From an uncultured Bacillota bacterium (GTDB lineage Bacteria; Bacillota_I; Bacilli_A; RF39; UBA660): a stretch of DNA of 14,409 nt. The notes under the pieces are model-generated. The model was not told where the DNA came from. It worked only from the letters and a program-made list of their open reading frames with translations, and did not search any database. The DNA is taken from the NCBI GenBank assembly GCA_946626905.1, contig CAMOVA010000019.1:1-14409 (forward strand), written 5' to 3'. The position numbers and the translations under genes are program-made. Shown one piece after another: positions 1 through 7,581 of the stretch (the first letter of the stretch is position 1; the number at the start of each line of letters is the position of its first letter).

Positions 1-3
1 TCA

Positions 4-723
4 CTAAAAACTGCTAACATATTCTTTTAGACCTTTCTTTTTATATTTTGATATATAATCTATTACTTCTCCATTTGTGAAATATATTAGATTGTCTTTC
101 CAATCAATTTTAACTATTTTATCTACATTTACTAAACAACTTCTATGTGATTTAAAGAATCTTTTATCTAACATTTTTTCGATGTTTATTAATGTTTCGT
201 TTATTACTATTTGGTTATATTCTGTCTTTATTATTATTTTTCTATCTACAGTGTCTTTTACTATATATAAAATATCATCTGTATATATTTTATAAGTAAT
301 ATTATTGCTTTCAAATATTAAAACTTTCTTATTATCTAGTTTAGAAATAGCTTTATTAAGAGCACGTTCCATACTTATTTTATAATCATTATATTTAGAT
401 ATGAAATCTAGAAGCATTATTTGTGCTTTTAAGGCTTCATAACCTAGATCTGCATGTGATGTTACCATTAGTATTATACTATTCCAGTCTTGTTTACGTA
501 TTTTTCTTGCTAAATCTATACCCGATATACTATCTGGTACTTCTATATCTAGTATATAAATTGCAGGGGTCTTTGATGTTATTTCTTGTTTTAGTTTGTC
601 ATCAAACTTATCAAATTCTTTTACGATATACTCTTTATCATTTTGTTTCATTACATCTTTTATTACGGTTTTAATATTATTTCTAAAGACTTTTTCATCT
701 TCATACACAACAAATTTTATCAT
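4..723 (-). CDS. AgrA/ComE-like LytTR response regulator
   Basis: Predicted cytoplasmic response regulator of 239 aa. The N-terminal receiver domain (about 1-125) has the acidic pocket E8-D9-E10, phospho-acceptor D59 in YILDIE, switch residue T88 in MVTSH and conserved K110 in DFISK. The spacing and the IRKQD/VTSH/DFIS stretches resemble AgrA. The C-terminal part (about 130-239) fits a LytTR DNA-binding domain, with FFKSHRSCLVN at 189-199. ATG at 721-723 follows a strong AAAGGGG ribosome site. The family usually pairs with a GHKL-type histidine kinase in peptide quorum sensing or bacteriocin control. No kinase or peptide gene lies upstream here, so any partner must be beyond the left edge, because the stop at 4-6 is nearly the window end. 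The regulator family is confident; a quorum-sensing role is inference. Confidence 0.9.
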   Translation of the reverse strand: MIKFVVYEDEKVFRNNIKTVIKDVMKQNDKEYIVKEFDKFDDKLKQEITSKTPAIYILDIEVPDSISGIDLARKIRKQDWNSIILMVTSHADLGYEALKAQIMLLDFISKYNDYKISMERALNKAISKLDNKKVLIFESNNITYKIYTDDILYIVKDTVDRKIIIKTEYNQIVINETLINIEKMLDKRFFKSHRSCLVNVDKIVKIDWKDNLIYFTNGEVIDYISKYKKKGLKEYVSSF

Positions 724-764
724 TGTTTACCCCTTTTCTAGTTTGCTATTAGTTAACCATAACA

Positions 765-793
765 ATATTATCACAAATTATTTATTTTAACAA
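765..793 (-). promoter_or_regulatory. promoter of the LytTR regulator gene
   Basis: On the minus strand, -35 TTGTTA (788-793), a 17-bp spacer and -10 TAATAT (765-770) with a TG one base upstream (extended -10). The predicted start near 758 gives a leader of about 35 nt to the ATG at 723. Confidence 0.5.
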
Positions 794-794
794 T

Positions 795-820
795 ATTAAA
801 AAAACACTTAACGTGTTTTA
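795..820 (-). terminator. terminator of the AbiEi-like gene
   Basis: Read on the minus strand, AAAACAC (819-813), a 5-nt loop and GTGTTTT (807-801) followed by more T residues. The TAA stop of the AbiEi-like gene (810-808) lies in the loop. The short stem plus T-run fits intrinsic termination and separates this gene from the LytTR regulator gene downstream. Confidence 0.6.
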
Positions 821-1356
821 TATACTTCTTTATTTATTCTTTCTTCTATTTTTTTGTTTTTAAATGATTGCATATATTCATCTAGTTTTCTTTTATTTAA
901 TAATCTAGCTATTTTAGAATAATTATCTATTATTTCACGATATGAATCATTATCTATATTAGTTTTATTTCTTACTATTTCAATAAGTAGTCTTTCTAGA
1001 TCATATGCTTTAATATTAACATTTTGATATGTCATATTATTTATTCCAATATTATATAATTCATCTGTCATGAATATTTGTTTAATATATTCTTCTTTCA
1101 TTTTTCTATCTTTTTGTTTACTAGCAACATAATATTTTTTTGGTAGTTCTTTTTTTAGCTTGTAGATGTATGCTGCTGTTTCAAGTGTATAAATTGCGTT
1201 TGGATGTTTTCTTGAAATCATCTCAAAATAGTTTATTTGCTTTTCTGTAGAATATACACCTTTCTTTATGAAGTATAATTTTCCTGCATTTACTAATTTC
1301 TTTATTTGATAGTCATTTATACCCTGTTTTGTCAAGTCTTTGTAACGTAATATCAT
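808..1356 (-). CDS. AbiEi-family antitoxin-like protein, without toxin partner
   Basis: A 182-aa protein. The N-terminal 45 residues form a compact winged-helix-like segment (KDLTKQGINDYQIKKLVNAG, then a FIKKGVY wing) typical of the AbiEi antitoxin domain. The rest resembles the AbiEi C-terminal region (HPNAIYTLETAAY, YDLERLLIEIVRNK). In type IV AbiE systems this protein represses its own promoter and is followed by AbiEii, a nucleotidyltransferase toxin. Here the next gene downstream is a LytTR regulator, with a terminator between, so no AbiEii is present. It may be an orphan regulator, a remnant, or an antitoxin acting on a distant toxin. ATG at 1354-1356 follows AAGGTGG. The family call rests on N-terminal pattern recognition; the function is unknown. 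Confidence 0.7.
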   Translation of the reverse strand: MILRYKDLTKQGINDYQIKKLVNAGKLYFIKKGVYSTEKQINYFEMISRKHPNAIYTLETAAYIYKLKKELPKKYYVASKQKDRKMKEEYIKQIFMTDELYNIGINNMTYQNVNIKAYDLERLLIEIVRNKTNIDNDSYREIIDNYSKIARLLNKRKLDEYMQSFKNKKIEERINKEVYKTR

Positions 1357-1371
1357 TTTACCACCTTTTTA

Positions 1372-1400
1372 ATTTTAACGCGTTTCTGCCCAAAAGTCAA
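1372..1400 (-). promoter_or_regulatory. promoter of the AbiEi-like gene
   Basis: Minus strand: -35 TTGACT (1395-1400), 17-bp spacer containing the GC-rich ACGCGT palindrome (1378-1383), and -10 TAAAAT (1372-1377). This is a near-consensus sigma-A promoter. Only 15 nt separate the -10 from the ATG, so the transcript would start at the ribosome site. The gene therefore need not depend on the ATPase promoter upstream. Confidence 0.65.
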
Positions 1401-1418
1401 TATATTACCGACAATTAA

Positions 1419-4007
1419 TCAAACTCCCGTTAATTTGCCTTTTTTTCGTAATTTTAGCTTCCTTACCCAGTCAATTGGTATTACTGAGGACGCAAATAGT
1501 ATCATTATTTCTAGTTGAAGGAGGTTTAAATCAGTCGTTCTAAAAATGTTATCCCCATAATATATCATGCACATTTGTACTACCGTTATAAATAAAATTA
1601 TAGCAATAAAAATTCTATTTTTCAAGATGTTTGCGAGGATATTTATTCGATGTGTTCTTGCGTTGAAGCAATTAAAGATATCTATGAATATAAATAGCCC
1701 AAAAAAGGCGGTTAAAAGATATTTATCACTATTATGATAGTTATAAATTTTTTGTATGAATGGTGCTTTTAAGAAAAATAAACATAGTAATGATGAATAT
1801 AATCCTGTTACTAATATTTCGTTTATCATATATTTATTTATTATTGATTCATCTTTTTTCTTTGGTAATTCATACATATATTCTTTAAGTGGTGGTTCAA
1901 ATGCGAATGCTAGTCCTGCCAATGTATCCATAACCATATTTATCCATAACATTTGAATAACGGTTATTGGTGTGTTTATTCCAATAAATGGGCCTATAAA
2001 TGATAATGAGAGTGCACACAAATTTATTGTTAGTTGAAGAATAATAAATTTTCTTATACTTTTAAATATTGTTCTTCCAAAGAGTATTGCTTTTGATATT
2101 GAAGCAAAATTATCATCAAGTATTACTATATCACTTGCTTCTTTTGCTACTTCTGTACCACTTCCCATAGCAAATCCTACATCTGCGTGTTTTAATGCAG
2201 GAGCATCATTTACTCCGTCTCCTGTCATTCCAACTACTAAGTTTAATTCTCTACTTATTTTTACTAATCTACTTTTATCTTGTGGAAGTGCACGTGCTAC
2301 TATTCTTAATTTAGGTAATATTTGTTTTATTTCTGCATCTGTTTTTTCTTTTAATTCATCACTAGTTAAGACAATATCTTTTTCTTCTAAAAGTCTTAAT
2401 TCTTTTGCAATTCCTATAGCTGTATCTTTATTATCTCCTGTTATCATTACTATTTGTATATTAGCTTTTTTTACTAATTCTATTCCTTCTATGGCTTCTT
2501 TTCTAATTGTATCTTTTATTAATGCGATTCCTAAAAGTGTTAGATTATCTAAATCTGTTTTTCTTTCATTTACTGCGATTGCGAGCGCTCTTATACCTAA
2601 ACTTGTGTATTTATTTAATTTTTTATTTAATAGTTCTATATTTAGATTCTTTTTATATCCATATTCATCATAGTAATACTTACATTTATTTAGTATTTTT
2701 TCTGGCGCTCCTTTTATTAATGTTTTTGTACCATTATAATCTACTATCGTTAATGAATATTTATTTTTACTATCGAATGGTTGTTTTTTTATTATTTTTA
2801 TATCTTTATCATAATTACCAACAAATGAAAGGAGTGCTCTATCAGTTATATTTCCTCCTATTATTTTATCGTCTACTTTTTTACTTTCATTATTATATAT
2901 TAAACTTATTTTAATAAGATCCTTATATTTAGGATATTTATCTATTTCTATCATACTATTATATTCTTTTAAATTACCATTTAAGAGTCCAACCATTTCT
3001 AGTTTACCATTTGTTAGTGTTCCTGTTTTATCTGTAAATAAAATATTTATATTACCTGATGTTTCTATACCTACTAGTTTTCTAACTAGTACATTATTCT
3101 TTAACATTCTTTTCATGTTTGATGATAATACTAATGTTATCATCATTGGAAGTCCTTCTGGAACTGCGACTATGATAACTGTTACTACTAATGTTAGTGC
3201 ATAAAGTAGTTGCCCAAATGAATATGGAAAATTTGTTATATCTTTTATAATAAGTGATAATTCAAAGTTGTTTTTTATTACAAATACTGAAAACAAATAT
3301 GATATACATATTAAAAATGCACATATATATCCTAGTTTACTTATAAATTTAGCAAGTTCTGTTAGTCTTAGTTTTAATGGACTTACTGGTGATGATTCTT
3401 TTAATTCTTCTGATATTTTTCCATATACGGTATTATTACCTACTTGTTCTACTTTCATAATTCCATTTAATGAATATACTACGCTACCTCTATACAGTTT
3501 ATTTTTATTTTTTGGTTCTTTATGTGTTTCTTTACTTTCTCCATTTAAAGCCGATTCATCTACAAATAACTCTCCTTCAACTAGTATTCCATCAGCTGGA
3601 ATTTTATCTCCTGTTTGTAAGTAAACATATTCTCCTACTACTATATCTTCTATATTTATTTCTTGTAGTTTATTTTCTCTTTTTACCTTACAAGTTATTT
3701 TAGATGCTTCTTCTTGCATTTTTATAAATGATTTTTCACTACCATATTCTGAAATTGTCGATATTAATGAAGCAAAAGCAATAGCTACTACTATTCCTAT
3801 TGTTTCATACCAATCAAAGTTTTTAAATAAGAAGACTGTTTTTATAGCTAGTGCGATTAAAAGTATTTTAATTATTGGGTCTCCTAAACTTTCTATTAGT
3901 TTTTTTATAAAGCTTGTCTTATTAATATTACCTAATGAATTATTGCCATATTTTATTCTTGATTTTTCTATTTCTTCTATTGTTAATCCTGTTATATTAT
4001 TATCCAT
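1419..4007 (-). CDS. PMCA-like Ca2+-transporting P-type ATPase (P2 type)
   Basis: An 862-aa membrane pump that exports Ca2+ using ATP through a phospho-aspartate cycle. Seen in order: cation ATPase N-terminal segment; TM1-2 (about 44-86); actuator loop with NGES at 155-158, where the classical motif is TGES; TM3-4 with PEGLP at 283-287; phosphorylation site DKTGT at 326-330; nucleotide-binding KGAPE at 432-436; TGDN at 523-526; hinge TGDGVNDAP at 595-603; and six C-terminal TMs. TM6 has N690 and D694 in the NMVMD segment, and TM5 has N662 but Ala near the place of the SERCA site I glutamate. This is the PMCA pattern expected to carry one Ca2+ per cycle (inference). ATG at 4005-4007 follows AGGAGG. 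No clear terminator follows the TGA, so read-through into the AbiEi-like gene is possible. I could not place a confident promoter. Confidence 0.93.
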   Translation of the reverse strand: MDNNITGLTIEEIEKSRIKYGNNSLGNINKTSFIKKLIESLGDPIIKILLIALAIKTVFLFKNFDWYETIGIVVAIAFASLISTISEYGSEKSFIKMQEEASKITCKVKRENKLQEINIEDIVVGEYVYLQTGDKIPADGILVEGELFVDESALNGESKETHKEPKNKNKLYRGSVVYSLNGIMKVEQVGNNTVYGKISEELKESSPVSPLKLRLTELAKFISKLGYICAFLICISYLFSVFVIKNNFELSLIIKDITNFPYSFGQLLYALTLVVTVIIVAVPEGLPMMITLVLSSNMKRMLKNNVLVRKLVGIETSGNINILFTDKTGTLTNGKLEMVGLLNGNLKEYNSMIEIDKYPKYKDLIKISLIYNNESKKVDDKIIGGNITDRALLSFVGNYDKDIKIIKKQPFDSKNKYSLTIVDYNGTKTLIKGAPEKILNKCKYYYDEYGYKKNLNIELLNKKLNKYTSLGIRALAIAVNERKTDLDNLTLLGIALIKDTIRKEAIEGIELVKKANIQIVMITGDNKDTAIGIAKELRLLEEKDIVLTSDELKEKTDAEIKQILPKLRIVARALPQDKSRLVKISRELNLVVGMTGDGVNDAPALKHADVGFAMGSGTEVAKEASDIVILDDNFASISKAILFGRTIFKSIRKFIILQLTINLCALSLSFIGPFIGINTPITVIQMLWINMVMDTLAGLAFAFEPPLKEYMYELPKKKDESIINKYMINEILVTGLYSSLLCLFFLKAPFIQKIYNYHNSDKYLLTAFFGLFIFIDIFNCFNARTHRINILANILKNRIFIAIILFITVVQMCMIYYGDNIFRTTDLNLLQLEIMILFASSVIPIDWVRKLKLRKKGKLTGV

Positions 4008-4053
4008 ATGTGCCTCCTAATAAAATATATTAAGAGTTATACTTTTTAGAATA

Positions 4054-4087
4054 ATAATAAAAAGACACTTTTTGACAAGTGTCTTTA
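4054..4087 (-). terminator. terminator of the deacetylase gene
   Basis: Minus strand: AAAGACACTT (4086-4077), 6-nt loop, AAGTGTCTTT (4070-4061), then TTATTATTATT. It is a perfect 10-bp stem. The TAA stop of the deacetylase (4087-4085) is fused to the 5' arm. Confidence 0.8.
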
Positions 4088-5482
4088 GTTATTAATTTTA
4101 TGGTGAGCAGTTGGTCCTGCTTCTGATAATGTACCAAATGTATAGTTATTTCTTTTTAGTTCTGCAAGTATAGGATCTAATGCTTTTGCTGTTGTTCCTT
4201 TTATATCATGCATTAATACTACACATCCACCACCACATCTTGAAGCTCCATTTATAACTGCATTATATATTCTATCTGCACTATATCCAGCAGCATCTCC
4301 ACTTGATATATGCCAATCAAAATATACATATCCTTTTGCTTGCATTTCTGCGGCTATTTTTGTTACTACTCCTTTAGAGTATTTAGCGCTTACTGTATTA
4401 GATGAACCTCCTGGGAATCTAAATAGATTTGAAGTGCTTCCTGTTCTATTTCTTATTATATCATTCATTTTATTGAAGTCTGTTATATATGCTTCTACAC
4501 TAGAGTAAACATTATAATTATGAGAATATGTATGAACTGCGACTACATGTCCTCTTTTTGATTCTTCTGTTATTAAGTATTGATAACTTGGGAATTGGTT
4601 TGTTACAAAGAATGTTGCTTTTACTCCGTATTTATCTAATGTATCTAGGATACTTTTTGTATAATATCCAGGTCCATCATCAAATGTTAAGAATATTACT
4701 TTTCCTCCACCATTTGATGCGGTAGCTCTTACTACTTTTGGCTTTTTCATAACTACAACTGTTCTTGTTTTTGTTTCTTTTTTTTCATTAGAGTTAAATA
4801 CTGTATATTTTATTTTATATGTTCCTTCTTTATCTTTATCTACTTTTCCTTCTACTTTAACTTTATCTGTTAGATCTCCATCGCATTCATCTTTAGCTTT
4901 ATATCCTGGTTCTTCATATTTTGTTCCTAAATATAGAGTTATTTTCTCTGAACCTTTTAGTTTTAATTCTAATTCACTATCTGTTTTTAGTTCTACTTTT
5001 TTAGTTACTACTCTTTCATTATTTGATGAATCTTTAACTTTATATATTAGTTTATTATCTTTTAGTGTTACTTCTACTTTATCTGTTAAATCTCCATCAT
5101 AATTATCTTCTGCGCTATATTTATATTCTTTATATTTACTTGGGCATATTTTTTCTTCATCAAATTCTATTTTTATAGTAGGTTTTTCTTTATCTACTAC
5201 TTTTACTATTCTTGTTTTTTGTTTTTTAAAGAATAAATATTTATAGCTATATTTTATTTTATATTCACCTATTTTTTTAGTATTTAAATTACTTTTTATT
5301 TTTACTTTTTTATGATAACTTTTAAATATATTATATGCTTTATATCCCGGTTCTTCATATTTATCATTTACTTTTATTTCCACATCATTTTTCTTTAATT
5401 TTAGACGTGGATAAAATAAGACTACTAATAAAAATATAAAAATAATTAATCCTATTAAACCATACTTCCAATACTTCTTCAT
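4085..5482 (-). CDS. membrane-anchored polysaccharide deacetylase with Ig-like repeats
   Basis: A 465-aa extracellular enzyme predicted to remove N-acetyl groups from a cell-surface glycan, probably peptidoglycan or another wall polymer. A Lys-rich start and one TM helix (about 8-25) anchor it. Residues 30-245 hold about three DUF5011-like Ig modules, with YEEPGYKA (two copies) and DGDLTDKV (two copies) as repeat signatures. The NodB domain (about 261-455) has TFDDG at 266-270, the metal ligands H317 and H321 in HTYSH, RFPGG at 355-359 in place of the commoner RxPYG, D389-W390, and LMHD at 423-426. The start chosen is ATG at 5480-5482, with GGAAGG 8 nt upstream. A GTG 30 nt further out lacks a ribosome site and overlaps the predicted -10. 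Two cysteines (416, 420) close a CGGGC loop just before LMHD. Substrate is inferred. Confidence 0.9.
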   Translation of the reverse strand: MKKYWKYGLIGLIIFIFLLVVLFYPRLKLKKNDVEIKVNDKYEEPGYKAYNIFKSYHKKVKIKSNLNTKKIGEYKIKYSYKYLFFKKQKTRIVKVVDKEKPTIKIEFDEEKICPSKYKEYKYSAEDNYDGDLTDKVEVTLKDNKLIYKVKDSSNNERVVTKKVELKTDSELELKLKGSEKITLYLGTKYEEPGYKAKDECDGDLTDKVKVEGKVDKDKEGTYKIKYTVFNSNEKKETKTRTVVVMKKPKVVRATASNGGGKVIFLTFDDGPGYYTKSILDTLDKYGVKATFFVTNQFPSYQYLITEESKRGHVVAVHTYSHNYNVYSSVEAYITDFNKMNDIIRNRTGSTSNLFRFPGGSSNTVSAKYSKGVVTKIAAEMQAKGYVYFDWHISSGDAAGYSADRIYNAVINGASRCGGGCVVLMHDIKGTTAKALDPILAELKRNNYTFGTLSEAGPTAHHKINN

Positions 5483-5502
5483 AATTCTTACCTTCCAAGA
5501 AT

Positions 5503-5511
5503 AGTATATCA
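5503..5511 (-). promoter_or_regulatory. extended -10 promoter of the deacetylase gene
   Basis: Minus strand TG-A-TATACT (TATACT at 5503-5508, TG at 5510-5511). No convincing -35 lies 16-18 bp upstream, which is compatible with an extended -10 promoter. The predicted start near 5496 falls on the GGAAGG ribosome site (5491-5496). Confidence 0.5.
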
Positions 5512-5554
5512 CAATTTTATGCTTTTTTCACTTTATTTTATATCAATTTTGTTT

Positions 5555-5560
5555 TATAAT
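5555..5560 (+). promoter_or_regulatory. -10 element of the pyrophosphatase gene
   Basis: Perfect TATAAT 16 nt before the ATG, directly upstream of the AAAGGTG ribosome site (5564-5570). The matching -35 is poor. The 94-bp region between 5483 and 5576 holds the two divergent promoters and nothing else that I can recognise. Confidence 0.45.
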
Positions 5561-5576
5561 TATAAAGGTGATGTAA

Positions 5577-7193
5577 ATGAAAAAAGTTTTTATTTTTGGA
5601 CACAAAAAGCCTGATACTGATAGTGTTACTTCAGCGATTGCTTTATCTTATTTAAAAAATCAATTAGGTTATAATACTGAAGCTAGAGTACTTGGTGATG
5701 TGAATAAAGAGACTAAATTTGTTTTAGATTATTTTGACGTTAAAGAACCAATGTATTTAAATGATGTTAAATTACAATTAAAAGATTTAGATTATCATAA
5801 AGATTGTTATTTAAATTATAAAACTTCTATTTCCAATGTTTATAATTATATAGTTAATAATAACATTACAGGTGTACCTATTGTTGATGATGAAAATAAA
5901 TTCAAAGGGCTTGTTACTGTTAAAACTATTTTTAAAGAAATGTTTACTATTGATCAAACATTACTTAATACTTCTTTATCTAATATTACTGAAGTATTAA
6001 AAGCAGAAGTTCTTAACAAAGCATCTGATGATATAAATGGTCATATTCTAGCAGCTACTTATCGTAGTTCTACTTTCTTAGAGAACGAAAAACTATATAG
6101 TGACTCTATCTTAATTGTTGGTGACCGTCATAGTTTAATTGAATATGCGGTTAACTCTGGTATAGAGATGATTATTATTGTTGGTAATAATGATATTAAA
6201 AAAGAGCATTTAAAAATTGCTAAGAAGAATAAAGTTAATGTTATTAGAACTAAGTTAGATAGTTTCCATACTGCCAAGTTAATTGGACTTGCTAATTATA
6301 TTGATAATTTATTAACTGAAGATTCTATTGAGACTTTTAATGAAAATGATTATTATGATGATTTCTTAATTAAGAGTAGTAAATTAGGTCATAACAACTA
6401 TCCTATTATTAATAAAGCTGGTGTTTGTCATGGCTTGATAAGAATAACTGATATTATAAATAAGAATAGAAAAAAATGTATCTTAGTTGATCACAATGAA
6501 TCTGAACAAAGTGTTTTAGGTTTAGATGAAGCTGAAATTGTTGAAATTGTTGACCATCACAAGATTGGTGATTTAACTACTAATCAACCAATTAATTTTA
6601 GAAATATGACAGTTGGTTCAACAAATACTATTATTTATGATTTATTTAAAGAAAATAATGAGAATATTCCTTATCATATAGCTGGATTAATGCTTGGTGG
6701 TATCTTATCTGATACTTTAGCACTTACTAGTCCAACTACTACTGATTATGATAAGTTAGCAGTTAAAGGTTTAGTAAAAATAACTGGTCTTGATTATAAA
6801 AAATTTGCGACTGAAATGTTTAAAGCTGGTACTTCATTAAAAGATAAATCTAAAGAAGAAATTGTAAGTACTGATATTAAAACATTCCCAGTTGATGATA
6901 AGAAGATTATGATATCGCAAGTATTCACTTTAAACTGTGAAGAAATATTAAATGAAAAAGATGAGTATATTAAGATTATTGAAAATATTAAAGTTAACAA
7001 AGAATGTGATTTAGTATTACTTTGTATTACTGATATTATTGAAAATGGATCTTATATTTTATATACTGCAGCTAATGAAGAAGAGATTTCTCTAGCATTT
7101 AATATTCCAGATATCTGTCAAGGTTATTTCTTAGAAGGTGTTGTTTCTCGTAAAAAACAACTTGTTCCAAATATAATGTCATTAAAAAAATAA
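5577..7193 (+). CDS. ppaC: family II manganese-dependent inorganic pyrophosphatase with CBS/DRTGG insert
   Basis: Hydrolyses pyrophosphate to two phosphates in the cytoplasm, pulling biosynthetic reactions forward. At 538 aa it is much longer than the roughly 310-aa simple enzyme because a regulatory insert splits the DHH domain. Seen: GHKKPDTDS with metal ligands H9, D13 and D15; the insert at about 65-298, containing a first CBS module (NYIVNNNITGVPIVDDE), a DRTGG-like module (about 140-245) and a second CBS module (about 250-298); DHNE at 305-308; DHH at 326-328; D379 in LSDT; and C-terminal SRKKQ at 524-528 of the DHHA2 domain. All expected catalytic motifs are intact. CBS-PPases are known to be controlled by adenine nucleotides, and those with DRTGG also by diadenosine polyphosphates. 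The DRTGG signature itself reads DRHS at 183-186. ATG at 5577 follows AAAGGTG. It is monocistronic, converging on the Fur gene. Confidence 0.95.
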   Translation: MKKVFIFGHKKPDTDSVTSAIALSYLKNQLGYNTEARVLGDVNKETKFVLDYFDVKEPMYLNDVKLQLKDLDYHKDCYLNYKTSISNVYNYIVNNNITGVPIVDDENKFKGLVTVKTIFKEMFTIDQTLLNTSLSNITEVLKAEVLNKASDDINGHILAATYRSSTFLENEKLYSDSILIVGDRHSLIEYAVNSGIEMIIIVGNNDIKKEHLKIAKKNKVNVIRTKLDSFHTAKLIGLANYIDNLLTEDSIETFNENDYYDDFLIKSSKLGHNNYPIINKAGVCHGLIRITDIINKNRKKCILVDHNESEQSVLGLDEAEIVEIVDHHKIGDLTTNQPINFRNMTVGSTNTIIYDLFKENNENIPYHIAGLMLGGILSDTLALTSPTTTDYDKLAVKGLVKITGLDYKKFATEMFKAGTSLKDKSKEEIVSTDIKTFPVDDKKIMISQVFTLNCEEILNEKDEYIKIIENIKVNKECDLVLLCITDIIENGSYILYTAANEEEISLAFNIPDICQGYFLEGVVSRKKQLVPNIMSLKK

Positions 7194-7214
7194 AGAGTAA
7201 TCTTTATTTTTTTT
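7184..7214. terminator. shared bidirectional terminator between pyrophosphatase and Fur genes
   Basis: TAAAGA (7191-7196), 4-nt loop, TCTTTA (7201-7206), extended by A-run/T-run pairing (7184-7190 with 7207-7214), gives U-runs on both strands. The TAA stops of both converging genes (7191-7193 and 7206-7204) lie inside the stem. The stem is AT-rich and may be weak. Confidence 0.55.
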
Positions 7215-7581
7215 GGCATTCTTTACATATTCCGTTTATTTTTATTTGATGTGATAGAAGTTTATATCCTTTATCTTCTATTTCATCTATTGGACATATA
7301 TCTATATTTGTTTTTTTATGACAACTAACACAATATATATAATGTCTATGTTCATGTTTATTAACTGTATAATATACTTTATTATTATCTACATTTTTTA
7401 TTATTAATTCTTTTTCTATAAATAGTTCTATTATTCTATATAAAGTAGACTCATTCATATGTTTTTGACATTTTTCTTTTAATTCTTTTAATGTTACTTC
7501 TTCATTTTCATCTATTATTTTAAAAACTAATTCTCTTTGTTTTGTAACTTTTAATCCTTTTTCTTTAAATAATTCTATCAT
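7204..7581 (-). CDS. Fur-family metal-responsive regulator
   Basis: A 125-aa DNA-binding repressor. Winged helix at about 1-72, with recognition helix NESTLYRIIELFIEKELI at 43-60. Metal-site segment HEHRH at 76-80. Two CxxC pairs (C84/C87 and C119/C122) should form the structural zinc site of Fur, Zur and PerR proteins. An extra C96 and H111 are present. The start is ATG at 7579-7581, which shares ATGA with the TGA of the permease gene (4-nt overlap) and has AGGT about 9 nt upstream. A TTG 36 nt upstream would extend the protein into the permease frame and is less likely. Translational coupling to a metal exporter candidate suggests it senses that exporter's substrate and represses the operon. 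The metal (Mn, Zn, Ni or Fe) cannot be decided from sequence. Confidence 0.88.
   Translation of the reverse strand: MIELFKEKGLKVTKQRELVFKIIDENEEVTLKELKEKCQKHMNESTLYRIIELFIEKELIIKNVDNNKVYYTVNKHEHRHYIYCVSCHKKTNIDICPIDEIEDKGYKLLSHQIKINGICKECQKK

Noticed and set aside
1411..1445. Hairpin after the ATPase stop as a terminator
   Set aside because: Only a 5-bp ATTAA/TTAAT pairing with a long loop and no T-run. Too weak to call.
4008..4060. Possible metal riboswitch ahead of the calcium ATPase
   Set aside because: Fewer than 80 bases lie between the deacetylase stop and the ATPase ATG, and they are mostly a terminator and a ribosome site. There is no room for a yybP-ykoY-type fold.
5483..5512. Upstream GTG start adding 10 residues to the deacetylase
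   Set aside because: It overlaps the predicted -10 element and lacks a ribosome site. The ATG at 5482 has GGAAGG and gives a standard Lys-then-TM start.
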